Assembly (NCBI GenBank): GCA_027318645.1 | Contig: DAHVOV010000133.1 | Coordinates: 1 to 46,634, forward strand | From: Candidatus Aminicenantota bacterium | GTDB taxonomy: Bacteria > Acidobacteriota > Aminicenantia > UBA2199 | DNA: 46,634 bases | Direction of reading: 5' to 3' | In this document: positions 27,024 to 36,724 of the stretch, piece by piece | Position numbering within the stretch: position 1 is the stretch's first letter | How the letters are laid out: each line of letters opens with the position of its first letter | Made by a program: the position numbers and the translations under genes | The notes under the pieces: model-generated | What the model was told of the DNA's origin: nothing | The model's input: only the letters and a program-made list of their open reading frames with translations | The model's database searches: none

Positions 27024-28424
27024 ATGAACATGAAAAAGAACTTGTTTTTTTGCCTGATCGCGCTGGCCGGACTGAGCGGCCTCCTGCTTCCCGCCGCCTC
27101 CATCACGGTGACCAGCCCCGTGGCCGGGGAAACACTGCGCACGGGATGCGTGGCCACGATCCGCTGGACGGCCACCGATGTCGCGGGCGACGTGCGCATC
27201 GCGCTCTACCGCGGCGTCGGCGGCGACCGGCTGGGGCTCATCGAGAACCGCATCCCCGCCGCCGCCGGGTCCTTCTCATGGACGGTGGGGGAGCTGGGCT
27301 CCGGCAGCGCCGGGAGCGGCGACGACTACCGCATCCATGTCGTCGAGATCCTCGGCGCGACCACGGGCCAGAGCGGGGCCTTCTCGATCACGCCTGCGGC
27401 GCCGATGCTTCACGTCATCAGCCCCAACGGCGGCGAGGCCCTTGTCATCGGCGCGGACGGCGGGGTGCGCTACGAGTATTCCAACCTTCCCGGCCGGGAC
27501 CTGGTCCTGGAGCTGTACCGCGGCGGCACGGCAGCGGCCAACCGCGTGGGCCGGCTCTACCCCGACGCCCAGTCCGGGCATTCTCCCTGCGGCAGCTCCT
27601 TCCTGGCCTGGCACAATGGCTACGTCAGCGGGACCTATGCCGCCGAGGGCCGGAACGCCTACTATGTCCGGGTCATGACCCCGGACGGCAGCCTGTCCGA
27701 TTTCAGCGACGCCCCCTTCTCCCTGGCCGCGCCGCCGGCGGAGGAGCCGGCGGAAGAACCTTCCGCGTCCGCCGGCTCGATCACCATCTCGTCGCCGCTG
27801 GCGCCCCTGACCCTCAGCCACGACTTTTCGCTGGGCTGGAACGCCCGCAACATCGACGGCGAGCTGGTGATCAACGTGCTGCGCGAGGCGGGCGGCACCT
27901 GGACCATCGCCACCAGCGTCGATCCCGGCCGGGCCTACGGCCGCTTCCACTGGATCGTCGGCCAGCTGCCGAACCGCAATTCATCCTTCCCGCCCGTGGC
28001 GGGGCAGCGCTTCCGCTTCCAGATCAGCGGCCGGGGCAGCGACGGCCGGGCCGTGATCGCCACCGGGCGCTGGTTCGAGATCGTCTCCCCGGGGATCAGC
28101 GTGTCCGAGCCCCACGCCAACGAGCGCCTGGAGCGCGGCGGCCACAAGACCATCATGTGGAGCGCGCCCGCCCTCCATGGCGGGGTGCACATCGAGGCCT
28201 ACTACCGCCCCAGCGGCGGGGCCTCGTTCTCGAAGTACTCGCGCCTCTTCGAGGATGTCGCCAACAACGGCCACCGCACCTGGAACATTTGGGGTCGCCC
28301 CCACGGCATGACCGGCTCGATCGACGGCCCGCCCTCGGGGAACGGCGTCCGCTGGCACATCCGCGTGATCTCGGCCCGCTGCCCCTGGATCTTCGCCGAA
28401 GGCCCCGAGTTCATCCTGGAGTGA
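27024..28424 (+). CDS. Secreted protein with about four Ser-Thr-rich (Kre9/KNH-like) repeats
   Basis: Repeats beginning ITVTSPVAGETLRTG, LHVISPNGGEALVIG, ITISSPLAPLTLSHD, ISVSEPHANERLERGGHKTIMWSAP; signal peptide. Confidence 0.75.
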   Translation: MNMKKNLFFCLIALAGLSGLLLPAASITVTSPVAGETLRTGCVATIRWTATDVAGDVRIALYRGVGGDRLGLIENRIPAAAGSFSWTVGELGSGSAGSGDDYRIHVVEILGATTGQSGAFSITPAAPMLHVISPNGGEALVIGADGGVRYEYSNLPGRDLVLELYRGGTAAANRVGRLYPDAQSGHSPCGSSFLAWHNGYVSGTYAAEGRNAYYVRVMTPDGSLSDFSDAPFSLAAPPAEEPAEEPSASAGSITISSPLAPLTLSHDFSLGWNARNIDGELVINVLREAGGTWTIATSVDPGRAYGRFHWIVGQLPNRNSSFPPVAGQRFRFQISGRGSDGRAVIATGRWFEIVSPGISVSEPHANERLERGGHKTIMWSAPALHGGVHIEAYYRPSGGASFSKYSRLFEDVANNGHRTWNIWGRPHGMTGSIDGPPSGNGVRWHIRVISARCPWIFAEGPEFILE

Positions 28425-28591
28425 GCGGCGGCCCCGGCCCTTGCCGGGGAACCGTCCGGGCGAACTCCCGCGCGGCACGCCGGCGCCGCCCGGCGAGACG
28501 CCGGCCTGAAGACGTTTTTTCGCTCCTGATCGCGCGAAGGGTCAGGGGGGATCCACCCGAGTACCATGGCCCGCTGGCGGGCCGAGGCAGC

Positions 28592-28628
28592 AAAAAAAAG
28601 CCGCTCCGGAACGCTCCCGGAGCGGCTT
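28592..28628 (-). terminator. Rho-independent terminator for the minus-strand gene ending at 28651
   Basis: 12-bp perfect stem AAGCCGCTCCGG/CCGGAGCGGCTT with 7-nt loop and an A8 run at 28592-28599 (T tract on the minus strand). Confidence 0.9.
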
Positions 28629-28650
28629 GGGCAATGGCGCGGCGAAACGC

Positions 28651-29460
28651 CTAGTTGACGGGCACGGGCACGGGTTCGCCCGCCGGCAGCTCGGTCGCCG
28701 GAACCTCCGCCGCCGGCGCCGGGACCTCGGCGGCGGCATGCTCCTTGGTCCAGCGGGCCTCGCAGGTCTTGCAGAGCTCGGTGATGTTCTTCAGCTCGCG
28801 CGCCTGGGCCACGGTGCCTTCGAAGATCTCGTCGGTCTTGCTGGTGTTGATGTGCTGGCAGTCGGAGTACAGGTGATACTTCGATCCCGACTTGGTCCAG
28901 TAGACGTGGTTCTGGCCGGTGAGCTGCTCGACCTGGGCCGTCTGCTGGGCATACTGCTCCTGCGACGGCGGGTTGAAGTCGATGCCGGTGAAGCCGGCGA
29001 TCAGCAGCGCCACCACGGCGACGGCGCCGACCAGGCCCTTCTGCTTGCCCTTCAGGTCCTTGTTGGTGAGGATGAGCAGCACCAGGGGCAGGAAGGCGAT
29101 GACGGCGATGATCGCGCCCAGCTGGTTCTGCACGAAGAACCGGACCTTCTGCTTCTCCGAGGCCGGGTCGAAGCGGTTGGCCTTCTTCCACAGCAGGTTG
29201 CCGATGACGGCGAAGACCAGGTCGGCGGCGATCAGCACGATGAGCAGCCACGTCTTGATCGGCTGCACCCGCAGCTGCAGGATGGCGGCGACCTCCAGCC
29301 CGATGGCCACGATCCAGGAGAGGACCGCGAAGAGGCGGAACTTCCCGGCCTTGGCCTTGCTCTCGGGAGCGGGGACGAATGTCCGCGCCTCGGCGGCGGG
29401 CGAAGAGGCCGCCTCTCCCTCCACGTGGGTCAGCTTTTTCTTGGTTCCCTTGTCTGGCAT
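28651..29460 (-). CDS. Multi-pass membrane protein with C-terminal Ada-like Cys/His metal-binding motif
   Basis: TM segments then HVYWTKSGSKYHLYSDCQHINTSK...LCKTCEARW. Start trimmed to the Met at 29460. Confidence 0.7.
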   Translation of the reverse strand: MPDKGTKKKLTHVEGEAASSPAAEARTFVPAPESKAKAGKFRLFAVLSWIVAIGLEVAAILQLRVQPIKTWLLIVLIAADLVFAVIGNLLWKKANRFDPASEKQKVRFFVQNQLGAIIAVIAFLPLVLLILTNKDLKGKQKGLVGAVAVVALLIAGFTGIDFNPPSQEQYAQQTAQVEQLTGQNHVYWTKSGSKYHLYSDCQHINTSKTDEIFEGTVAQARELKNITELCKTCEARWTKEHAAAEVPAPAAEVPATELPAGEPVPVPVN

Positions 29461-29569
29461 GTTGTTCCCTCCTGGTAGCCGGCATTGTAATACAAATGGG
29501 AGAAAAAATAAACAGGCAGAAGATCCGTCGCCATGCCGGGCTGGACACGGGCCGCCGACGAGGAGCGAA

Positions 29570-29598
29570 TTGACATTCGCCACCGGCCTCACTATAGT
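29570..29598 (+). promoter_or_regulatory. promoter TTGACA-N17-TATAGT, -10 ends 6 nt before the ATG (predicted leaderless)
   Basis: TTGACA 29570-29575, TATAGT 29593-29598, GACGCG, ATG 29605. Confidence 0.7.
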
Positions 29599-29604
29599 GA
29601 CGCG

Positions 29605-30621
29605 ATGAGTGAAAACGCGAGGGTGTGGCTGCTCTTGCTGCTGGTCGGGATCGCCTGGGCCGGATTCGCCGGAGGCATCATGCCCGGGAAGCTTGATGAT
29701 GTGGCCGGCTCCATCGCCCAGTCCGTCGTGGTCAAGGTGGAGCGCATCAGCACAAGGGAGGTCTTCGAGAAGTGCAAGCGAATCCCGGCCCGCACCTACA
29801 TGGACATGCAGTGCCTTGCCCTGCGGACGCTCTATGGCCCCGAGGCGCCGGACACGCTGCATGTCCGGCTGACGCTCGACGCCTGGGCCTGGTACGACGA
29901 GAATTGCAGGGAGCAGGGGCACGCCTGGCTCCTGGTGCCGCATTCGGGGATCGAGTACGAACTGAAAGAGGGCCAGTCCTATGTCTTCAGCTTCAAGGAT
30001 TCCGCTGGGGCGGGGAGCGCGGAAGCCCCCCGGGAGCTGCTGCGGGCCGACCGGGAACAGGACGCCCATGCCGTGCAGGACGCCGTCTGGCAGGCGCATC
30101 GCACGGACGAGAAGCCGATCCTGAAGGAGGTGGCCCAGGCCCTGGTCGCCGAGATCGTCTCCCTGGAGCAGGAGAATCCGCTTCATTCCCAGGACGGCGG
30201 CCCGGAAGGCGGCTGCCCTCCCGCGGCCTTTGACCGCTTCTACCGCTGCCGGGCCATCCGCTTGCTTGCCGGCCCTCCCCTGTCGGGGGAATTCAAGGTC
30301 TCCGTCCTCATGCTGAACCCGAGCGCGGAATGCCGGACCCGCAAGTCGTTCATCCTGGAGCGCGGCGGCGACGCGGCGTTCGTCGCCGAGCCCGAACTCA
30401 AGGTCGGCGGCCGCTACTGCTTCCTCTCCTTCGAGGCCGCCCGGCCGGAGGATGCGGCCGCCTATCTGCCGGCCTGCTGGGTGGACGCGGAAGGCAGGGC
30501 CGACAGCCTAAGCGACAAGATCAGGAAGTGGAGGACCCCGGCCGGGGAGGAAGCTCGGCATCCGAGCAGCTGGGCAGCCTTCCTTTTGAACAGGCTGGAA
30601 TCATCCTGCGGCAGGGAGTGA
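29605..30621 (+). CDS. Hypothetical membrane-anchored/secreted protein
   Basis: N-terminal hydrophobic segment VWLLLLLVGIAWAGFAGG; no family recognised. Confidence 0.65.
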   Translation: MSENARVWLLLLLVGIAWAGFAGGIMPGKLDDVAGSIAQSVVVKVERISTREVFEKCKRIPARTYMDMQCLALRTLYGPEAPDTLHVRLTLDAWAWYDENCREQGHAWLLVPHSGIEYELKEGQSYVFSFKDSAGAGSAEAPRELLRADREQDAHAVQDAVWQAHRTDEKPILKEVAQALVAEIVSLEQENPLHSQDGGPEGGCPPAAFDRFYRCRAIRLLAGPPLSGEFKVSVLMLNPSAECRTRKSFILERGGDAAFVAEPELKVGGRYCFLSFEAARPEDAAAYLPACWVDAEGRADSLSDKIRKWRTPAGEEARHPSSWAAFLLNRLESSCGRE

Positions 30622-30628
30622 CGACAGC

Positions 30629-31453
30629 ATGCAGGGAGGATACGGGAACCCCGAGGATCAGCTGGCGCATTACACCTGCTTCCGCGCGCCGGGCCCCATC
30701 CGCGTCGACGGCCGCCTCGACGAGGAGGCATGGCGGGAGGCGCCGCTCTCGCCGCCGTTCGTCGACCTGGTGACGGGCGCCCCGGCGCCGCTGGACACCC
30801 GCATCGCCTGCCTGTGGGACGACCGCGCCCTGTACGTCGCCTTCCGCGTCGAGGAGCCCCATGTCCGCGCCACGCTCACCCGGCGCGACTCGTTCGTCTG
30901 GAACGACAACGACGTCGAGGTCTTCATCGCCGGGGACGACTGCTATTACGAGTTCGAGATCAACGCCCTGGGCACGGTCTACGAGGCATTCTTCGTCTGG
31001 CAGGACGCTCTGAAGCCGGGCGGCCGCTTCGACGCGCCCGAGTACGACCCGCGGCGGCGCGACGTCGACCTGCTGGGCGGCTTCCAGGACGCTTCGCGCT
31101 TCGGCCGCCACCCGCGCGGCAAGCGCTGGGCCTTCCTCGACTGGGACCTGCAGGGGCTGGAGGCCGCCGTTCACGTCGACGGCCCGCTCAACGACCCCGC
31201 CCGTGCCGGCTCGGGCTGGACCGTCGAGCTGGCCTTTCCCTGGCAGGGGCTGGGTCCGCTGTTCGCCGGCCGCCCGCTGCCGCCCCGCGAGGGCGACGTC
31301 CTGCGCGTCGACTTCTCGCGCTTCGAGCCGCTGGGCGACCCGGCGCGCAAGCCGGCGCCGGGCTGGTGCCTGAACGCCCACGGCGTCTACGACTCGCACA
31401 TCCCCGAGTGCTTTTCCTTCGTGCACTTCAGCGGCCGGGCGGCCGGGCGCTGA
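30629..31453 (+). CDS. Carbohydrate-binding family 9-like protein
   Basis: IRVDGRLDEEAWREAPLSPPFVD..RIACLWDDRALYVAFRVEEPHV..VWNDNDVEVFI...YYEFEINALGTVYE. Confidence 0.85.
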   Translation: MQGGYGNPEDQLAHYTCFRAPGPIRVDGRLDEEAWREAPLSPPFVDLVTGAPAPLDTRIACLWDDRALYVAFRVEEPHVRATLTRRDSFVWNDNDVEVFIAGDDCYYEFEINALGTVYEAFFVWQDALKPGGRFDAPEYDPRRRDVDLLGGFQDASRFGRHPRGKRWAFLDWDLQGLEAAVHVDGPLNDPARAGSGWTVELAFPWQGLGPLFAGRPLPPREGDVLRVDFSRFEPLGDPARKPAPGWCLNAHGVYDSHIPECFSFVHFSGRAAGR

Positions 31454-31507
31454 GAGCGGGAAAGGGAACGATCCGGCGGGGCGGCGCGCGGCGGGGAGCC
31501 GGGAAGC

Positions 31508-31966
31508 CTACAGCGCGAATCCGAGCGTGAAGCCGAAGGAGAGGTCGCTGAACAGCTCCTTCCAGGCGGTCAGCATGTAGGCGCCCAGGCGGAACTTGCT
31601 GGCGCGGACCCCGGCCTGGAGCTTCAGCTCCAACGGGATCGACAGGCCGGTGGACTTCAGCCAGATCTCCTTGACGATGCCGGCGCCGACGAACAGCTGG
31701 CCGCGGGTGAAGTTGAAGGTGCCGCCCGGCGCCAGGAGCAGCGAGTCGGTCTCGAACTTGTTGTTCACGTACAGCGTGCACTCCGGGCTGACCATGAACA
31801 GGCCGCCGACGGCGACGTCGAAGGTGACGTTCCCCGAGAAGACCAGCGGCTTGAAGTCGAAATCGCCGCGGGTGAGGATGCCGAAGTTGGCGCTGACGTC
31901 GATGCTCTGCGCCTGGACCAGGCCGGCGCTCGCGAGAACGATGATGACGATCCATGCTTTTTTCAT
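31508..31966 (-). CDS. Small outer-membrane beta-barrel-like protein
   Basis: Signal peptide MKKAWIVIIVLASAGLVQAQ and alternating amphipathic strands; AGGAGG Shine-Dalgarno. Confidence 0.65.
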   Translation of the reverse strand: MKKAWIVIIVLASAGLVQAQSIDVSANFGILTRGDFDFKPLVFSGNVTFDVAVGGLFMVSPECTLYVNNKFETDSLLLAPGGTFNFTRGQLFVGAGIVKEIWLKSTGLSIPLELKLQAGVRASKFRLGAYMLTAWKELFSDLSFGFTLGFAL

Positions 31967-32036
31967 GCGCCCTCCTGGGACCGCGTAATGGTAGACGAGG
32001 GGAAACGAAAAATCAAGCCCCGGCGCGCGCGGACGT

Positions 32037-32570
32037 TCAAGGGCCGGCCGCGCGAAAGCGATCCGCGGCGACGTGCCACTCCCACTCGCGCTCACCGTCG
32101 TCCATGTCCGGGCGCGCCGCCGGCCGGCGCGTCGCGGGATCGAGCTTCCCATAGTCGCCCGCGGCGCGGAAGCGGACGACGCCGGCGCCCACCCAGCGGA
32201 TGTCGCTCCACGAGTACGGGTAGGGTTCGACGCGGGAGAGGGGAGCGCCCGCGGCCAGCTCGGCGAGGCGGTAGAGGTTGACCGCCTGGTGCCCCTCGCC
32301 GCTGGAAACGGACAGCAGCAGGTCCTTGCCGGGGGAGACGAGCGCCTGGTCGATCGCGGCCAGCTCGTCGGGGAGCTCGGGCACGACCAGGTTGCCGGCC
32401 GCGTCGACCAGCGCCAGGAGGTCGCGGCCGGGCGGGCCCTGGACGTTGCCGATGACCACGATCTCCCGGCATGAGGGCGCATCCACCGCGATGCGGCGCA
32501 GGTTGGGGAACTCCGCGGCCGCTCCGGTCGCGGCCGCCAGCAGCAGCACCGTCCAGGGAATCCGTTTCAT
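32037..32570 (-). CDS. Secreted hypothetical protein
   Basis: Signal peptide MKRIPWTVLLLAAATGAAAEF; GGAGG upstream. Confidence 0.6.
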   Translation of the reverse strand: MKRIPWTVLLLAAATGAAAEFPNLRRIAVDAPSCREIVVIGNVQGPPGRDLLALVDAAGNLVVPELPDELAAIDQALVSPGKDLLLSVSSGEGHQAVNLYRLAELAAGAPLSRVEPYPYSWSDIRWVGAGVVRFRAAGDYGKLDPATRRPAARPDMDDGEREWEWHVAADRFRAAGP

Positions 32571-32651
32571 GGCCGCCTCCTCGCCAGGGCGCCGCGCGGG
32601 CGCCGGCGTACACTGTACCGGCGGCGCGGATGTTTTTCAAGGGAGCCTTAT

Positions 32652-32680
32652 TTGTCACCGGCGCGGTTTTGGTTTATAAT
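32652..32680 (+). promoter_or_regulatory. sigma70-type promoter TTGTCA-N17-TATAAT
   Basis: TTGTCA 32652-32657, TATAAT 32675-32680, 17-bp spacer, upstream of the MATE gene. Confidence 0.75.
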
Positions 32681-32722
32681 CGCTCCTTAGCACGATCCCC
32701 TTCATCTTTCCGGAGAACGCGA

Positions 32723-34105
32723 GTGGACAATTCCCAGGAACTGGGCCAGGCCCCGGTCGGAAAACTGCTCTGGAGGTATTTCGTCCCCGCCATCATCGGC
32801 GTGGCGGCCAATACCCTCTACAACCTCGTCGACCGCGTCTACATCGGCCAGGGCGTCGGGCCGCTGGCCCTTTCCGGCCTGACCGTCACCTTCCCGATCA
32901 TGATCATCGCCATGGCCTTCGGCATGCTGGTGGGCATGGGCTCGGCCGCGCTGGTGTCGATCCGCCTGGGCGAGGGGAAGCGCGGCGAGGCGGAGAAGAT
33001 CCTGGGCCATGCCTTCGTGCTGCTGGCCGGCATCTCCCTGGCCGTCAGCGTCCTGGGGCTGCTGCTGCGCGATCCCGTCCTGAGGATATTCGGCGCCGGC
33101 GCGCAGACGCTTGGCTACGCCCGCGAGTACATCACCATCATCCTGCTGGGCAACGTGTTCCAGGGCGTGGGCTTCGGCCTCAACAACCTGATCCGCGCCG
33201 AGGGCCACGCCCGCGTCGCCATGACCACCATGATCCTGGGCGCCGCGATGAACATCGTCCTCGACCCGATCTTCATCTTCGTGTTCAAGATGGGGGTGGC
33301 CGGCGCCGCCCTGGCCACGGTGATCTCCATGGCCGCCACCTGCGCCTGGGTGCTGGCCCACTTCACCGGCCGGCGCGGCCTGCTGCGGCTGCGGCGGCGC
33401 AATCTCCGCCTGGAGCGGCCCATCGTCCGCGACATCTTGGCCATCGGCATGGCTCCGTTCGCCATGCAGCTGGCCGGCAGCGTGGTCAACGCCCTGTTCA
33501 ACATCCAGCTGATCCGCTTCGGCGGCGACCTGGCGGTGGGCGCCATGGGCATCATCAACGGCGCGGCCATGATGGCCGTCTTCTGCGTGATCGCCGTCAA
33601 CATGGCGGCGCAGCCGATCATCGGCTTCAACTACGGGGCGCGGCAGTTCCTGCGGGTGAAGCGGACGCTGAAGATCGCGCTGGTCGCCGCCGCCGCCATC
33701 ACCGGCGCCGGCTTCCTGCTGGTGCAGCTCTTCCCGGCGGCCATCATCGGCCTGTTCAGCCGCCACGATCCCCGGCTGCTGGCCATCGGCACGCGCGGCA
33801 TGCGCATCCTGCTGGCCGCCTTCCCGGCGGTGGGGCCGCAGGTGGTCAGCTCCAACTTCTTCCAGGCCATCGGCAAGGCCCGCATCTCCATGGTCCTCAA
33901 CATGCTGCGGCAGGTGATCCTGCTGATCCCGCTGGTGCTGCTGCTGCCGCCGCTGCTGGGCATCGACGGCGTCTGGCTGGCCGGCCCGCTGGCCGACGCA
34001 TCGGCCGCGGTCATCACCGCCTGGGCCATCAAGCGCGAGGTGCGGCACCTCAACCGGCGCTGGCACGAGGGCCGAGCGTCGCTGGCCGTCGACCCCATCG
34101 CCTGA
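32723..34105 (+). CDS. MATE family efflux transporter
   Basis: FVPAIIGVAANTLYNLVDRVYIGQGVGPLALSGLTVTFPI, QPIIGFNYGARQF; about 12 TM segments; GTG start after GGAGA. Confidence 0.9.
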   Translation: MDNSQELGQAPVGKLLWRYFVPAIIGVAANTLYNLVDRVYIGQGVGPLALSGLTVTFPIMIIAMAFGMLVGMGSAALVSIRLGEGKRGEAEKILGHAFVLLAGISLAVSVLGLLLRDPVLRIFGAGAQTLGYAREYITIILLGNVFQGVGFGLNNLIRAEGHARVAMTTMILGAAMNIVLDPIFIFVFKMGVAGAALATVISMAATCAWVLAHFTGRRGLLRLRRRNLRLERPIVRDILAIGMAPFAMQLAGSVVNALFNIQLIRFGGDLAVGAMGIINGAAMMAVFCVIAVNMAAQPIIGFNYGARQFLRVKRTLKIALVAAAAITGAGFLLVQLFPAAIIGLFSRHDPRLLAIGTRGMRILLAAFPAVGPQVVSSNFFQAIGKARISMVLNMLRQVILLIPLVLLLPPLLGIDGVWLAGPLADASAAVITAWAIKREVRHLNRRWHEGRASLAVDPIA

Positions 34106-34119
34106 ACCGCGGCCGCCGG

Positions 34120-34148
34120 TTGCCATTTCCCCGGCGTTCGCCTACAAT
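34120..34148 (+). promoter_or_regulatory. promoter TTGCCA-N17-TACAAT, -10 ends 6 nt before the ATG (predicted leaderless)
   Basis: TTGCCA 34120-34125, TACAAT 34143-34148, CCGGGC, ATG 34155. Confidence 0.65.
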
Positions 34149-34154
34149 CCGGGC

Positions 34155-34919
34155 ATGGACCCGAGGCTGAAGGAAAGGTTTGCCGCGCTGTTCGCGAGGT
34201 ATTTCCCCGGCGCCGAGCCGCCGGTCGCCTTCTTCTACGCCGACGCGCCGCCGCCCGGGATGAAGACGGAGCCGAAGAGCAAGGGCTGGCGCTGCTTTAT
34301 CGCCGACCTGGGCCGGGCGCGGAAAGGGGAGCCCCTGTGCCTGGACGAGCCGGCGCTCGGCTGCGGCAAGCGCTTCTGCGGCTTCCCGGCGCCGCAACGG
34401 CCCGATTTCGAGCACTTCCTGTCGTCGGGCATCCCCGGCAAGATGGAGGGGGAGCGCTACAAGAAGGACCCCGCCACGGTGCGCGAGCTGATGAAGCACA
34501 TGCCGGAGTGGCAGGCACCGGGGCGCTGCCTGGTGCTGAAGCGCTGGGACGCGCTGGCGGGCGCCGACGAGCCCGAGGCGGCGATCTTCTTCGCCGCGCC
34601 CGACGCCTTGTCCGGCCTGTTCACCCTGGCCAACTTCGAGGAGACCGATCCGTTCGGCGTCATCGCCCCCTTCGCCTCGGGCTGCGCCTCGGTGATCCAG
34701 TACCCCTTCCTGGAGAACCGCAAGGCCGCCCCCCGCTGCGTGCTGGGCATGTTCGACGTCTCGGCCCGCCCCTGCGTCGGCGCCGGCGAGCTCACCTTCG
34801 CCGTGCCGATGAGGAAGCTCGAGCGCATGATCGGCCAGATCGAGGAAAGCTTCGTGACCACCCGCTCCTGGGAGAAGGTGCTGCGCCGCCTGCGCGCCGC
34901 CGCCGGCGCCGGGGGCTGA
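34155..34919 (+). CDS. DUF169 family protein
   Basis: PFASGCASVIQYPFLENRKAAPRCVLGMFDVSARPCVGAGELTFAVPMRKLERM. Confidence 0.75.
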   Translation: MDPRLKERFAALFARYFPGAEPPVAFFYADAPPPGMKTEPKSKGWRCFIADLGRARKGEPLCLDEPALGCGKRFCGFPAPQRPDFEHFLSSGIPGKMEGERYKKDPATVRELMKHMPEWQAPGRCLVLKRWDALAGADEPEAAIFFAAPDALSGLFTLANFEETDPFGVIAPFASGCASVIQYPFLENRKAAPRCVLGMFDVSARPCVGAGELTFAVPMRKLERMIGQIEESFVTTRSWEKVLRRLRAAAGAGG

Positions 34920-34999
34920 ACCTTTCATGCCGGCGGCGAGTAGTAGGAGATGAAGCCCGCGCCGACGCGGGCAAGTCCAACCAATCGTGGAGGTGGACC

Positions 35000-36652
35000 G
35001 TGACGCGATCGCAGCGGATGATGCTTGCCCAAACCGTGTTCTTCTGCTTCGTGCTGCTGGGGCTCTTTCTCGCCCCGCTCGCCGCCCTCGATGACGCGCG
35101 CCTGCTGCGCAATCCCGACGTCTGCGCCGGGCGCATCGTCTTCCAGTACGGCGGCGACCTGTGGACCTGCTCCCTGGCCGGCGGCCCGGCCGCGCAGCTG
35201 ACCAGCCATCCCGGCTCGGAGTCGTCGCCGTTCTTCTCGCCCGACGGCCGCTGGGTCGCCTTCAGCGGCCAGTACGACGAGAACATGGACGTGTATGTCG
35301 TGCCGGCCGCCGGCGGCGAGCCGCGGCGGCTGACGTTCCACCCCGGCGCCGACCAGGTCACGGGCTGGTCCGCCGACGGCCGCTCGGTGCTGTTCGCCAG
35401 CACCCGTGCCAGCAGCAACCGCTACGCGCGGATCTTCCGCGTCCCCGTCGAGGGCGGCAACCCCGAGGAGATGCCCATGCCCATGGCCTGGCTGGGCTCG
35501 ATGTCCGCCGACGGCCGCCTCTTCGCCTACACGTCGCTCTCCAACCGCCAGTCCTTCGAGACCTGGCGCCGCTACCGCGGCGGCAATGCGCCGTTCATCT
35601 GGGTCCTGGACCTGAAGACGCTCGCCGCCGACAAGGTGCCCCACCCCGGCAGCAACGACACCTTCCCGCGCTTCTCCGGGGAGTGGGTGTACTTCCTGTC
35701 CGACCGCGACCGCGTCATGAACCTGTACCGCTACAGCGCCGGGAGCCATGAGGTTGAGCCGCTGACGCGCTTCACCGGCGCCGACGTCAAGTCCTTCGGC
35801 GTGCGCGACGGCGTCGTCGTCTTCGAGCGCGAGGGACGCCTGCACCTGCTGCGCGACGGCGCGGTGACGAAGCTGGCCGTCGACGTCCCCAGCGAGCGCG
35901 TCCTCGCCCGGCCGGGGATCGTCCCGGCCGGGGAACTGATCTTCAGCGCCCACCTCTCCCCCGGCGGCAAGCGCGCCGTGTTCGAGGCCCGCGGCGAGAT
36001 CGTCACCGTGCCGGCGGAGAAGGGGGACATCCGCAACCTCACCCGCACGCCGGCCAGCGCCGAACGCGAGCCGGCCTGGTCGCCCGACGGCGGCTCGATC
36101 GCCTACTTCAGCGACGAGCCGGGCGAGTACGCCCTATTCATCCGCGACCAGAAGGGAGAGCGGTCCCCCCGCGTCATCGCCCTGCCCGAGAAGGCGTACT
36201 ATGGCGCGCCGCTGTGGTCCCCCGATTCCAAGCGCATCGCGTTCGTCGACAACCGCCAGGCGGTCTACCTGGCCGACGTCGCCTCCGGCAAGGTCGGCCG
36301 CGTCGCCGTCGACCCCAAGTTCATCTGCGTCCCCGAATACTCCTGGTCGCCCGACTCGCAGTGGCTGTGCTACACGCGGCACGGGGCGAACAACCTGCGC
36401 GACCTCTGGCTGTACCGCGTCGCCGACGGCAAGGCGTTCCGCCTGACCGACGGCATGAGCGACGCCTTCTCCCCGACCTTCGACCGCAACGGCAAGTTCC
36501 TCTATTTCGCCGCCTCGACCAACCTGGCCCACGACATGGGCTGGGTCGACCTCTCCGAGTACCCCCACGAGCCGGTGGCCAACCTCTACCTGGCGGTCCT
36601 GTCCGCCGCCGAGCCGTCGCCGCTGAAGGCGCAGAGCGACGAGGAGGAGTGA
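35000..36652 (+). pseudogene. N-terminal part of tricorn-type protease (beta-propeller), terminated by an in-frame TGA
   Basis: GTG start after GGAGG; signal peptide; repeated SPDGRWVAFSG-type WD40/TolB blades; same frame as the ORF at 36725. Confidence 0.75.
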
Positions 36653-36724
36653 AAGAAGGAGGAGAAGAAGGAGGCGGACAAGAAGAAGGGAGAGGAGGGC
36701 AAGAAGGCCGCCGCGGCCGCGCCC

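Noticed and set aside
29461-30186. N-terminal extension of the 511-aa minus ORF
   Set aside because: Antisense to the gene at 29605-30621; the membrane protein starts at the Met at 29460 with its own Shine-Dalgarno.
36650-36652. TGA as a selenocysteine codon
   Set aside because: It lies in a Lys/Glu-rich linker with no catalytic role, and no convincing SECIS-like hairpin was recognised just downstream; error, nonsense mutation or readthrough is more likely.
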